Positions 32,367 through 32,380 of a DNA stretch of 32,380 bases are shown in pieces (within the stretch, counting starts at the first letter, position 1; each line of letters starts with the position of its first letter). The notes beneath the pieces were generated by a model. That model was not told the DNA's origin, made no database searches, and saw only the letters and a list, made by a program, of their open reading frames with translations. The stretch is from Nitrosotalea sp. (GTDB lineage: Archaea; Thermoproteota; Nitrososphaeria; Nitrososphaerales; Nitrosopumilaceae), in the NCBI GenBank assembly GCA_025449485.1, contig JANWJG010000056.1, positions 1 through 32,380 of the forward strand, read 5' to 3'. Both the position numbers and the translations under genes were made by a program.

Positions 32367-32380
32367 ATGAAAGAATTTGG
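32367..32380 (+). CDS. Possible start of a gene running off the right edge
   Basis: An ATG followed by four sense codons (MKEFG...) at the very end. A TATA-like element near 32327-32336 lies about 26 bases before a plausible start point near 32357. Too little is visible to name it. Confidence 0.3.

Overview
The window reads as chromosome of an ammonia-oxidising-type archaeon (Thaumarchaeota/Nitrososphaerota, most likely the Nitrosopumilus-Nitrosotenuis-Nitrosotalea side). The evidence is AT-rich DNA, an archaeal RNA polymerase subunit E1 beside Spt4, a TFB, the nurA-herA-mre11-rad50 operon, PurP, a PEFG-CTERM surface protein, TATA boxes placed about 26 bases before starts (leaderless or short-leader mRNAs) and very short, often overlapping gene ends. 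No tRNA, rRNA, CRISPR array, insertion sequence or prophage was seen. No gene-free stretch exceeds 300 bases; the longest gap is about 200.

Layout: (1) 1-3294, transcription and NAD synthesis: 3' end of rpoE1 (rpo7), spt4, nadC on the plus strand, meeting nadA and L-aspartate dehydrogenase nadX on the minus strand. Together nadX-nadA-nadC make nicotinate mononucleotide from aspartate. (2) 3378-5827, proline catabolism: proline dehydrogenase and 1-pyrroline-5-carboxylate dehydrogenase, convergent, together oxidising proline to glutamate. (3) 6013-12372, a tightly overlapped DNA end-resection operon nurA-herA-mre11-rad50. (4) 12382-13431, a HEAT-repeat protein and an unknown protein. (5) 13494-15986, a possible regulatory island: a TFB with an unusual zinc ribbon overlapping a pirin gene, an HxlR-type regulator, a tiny possible zinc peptide and a four-cysteine mini-protein. 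An identical 18-bp sequence containing a dyad occurs at the TFB start and in the HxlR/mini-ORF intergenic region. (6) 16030-21414, cell surface: a PEFG-CTERM protein, a 1081-residue Ig-repeat secreted protein and a GT39-like membrane glycosyltransferase, with inverted repeats upstream of the promoters. (7) 21513-25843, a conserved unknown, tatC-tatA, purP, a DUF151 protein, a cysteine-bearing membrane protein and a small unknown. (8) 25885-32380, an MFS exporter whose N-terminus appears to lie upstream of any standard start codon, a methyltransferase, a C2H2 mini zinc finger, a DedA protein, a DUF5615 PIN-like protein, a secreted repeat protein and a CorA-like transporter lacking GMN, then the possible start of another gene.

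Most of the window is ordinary core chromosome. The parts most worth following are the HxlR/TFB/pirin region with its shared operator-like dyad, the promoter palindromes of the surface-protein region, and the abnormal start of the MFS gene. All functional calls rest on reading motifs by eye; no database search was possible.
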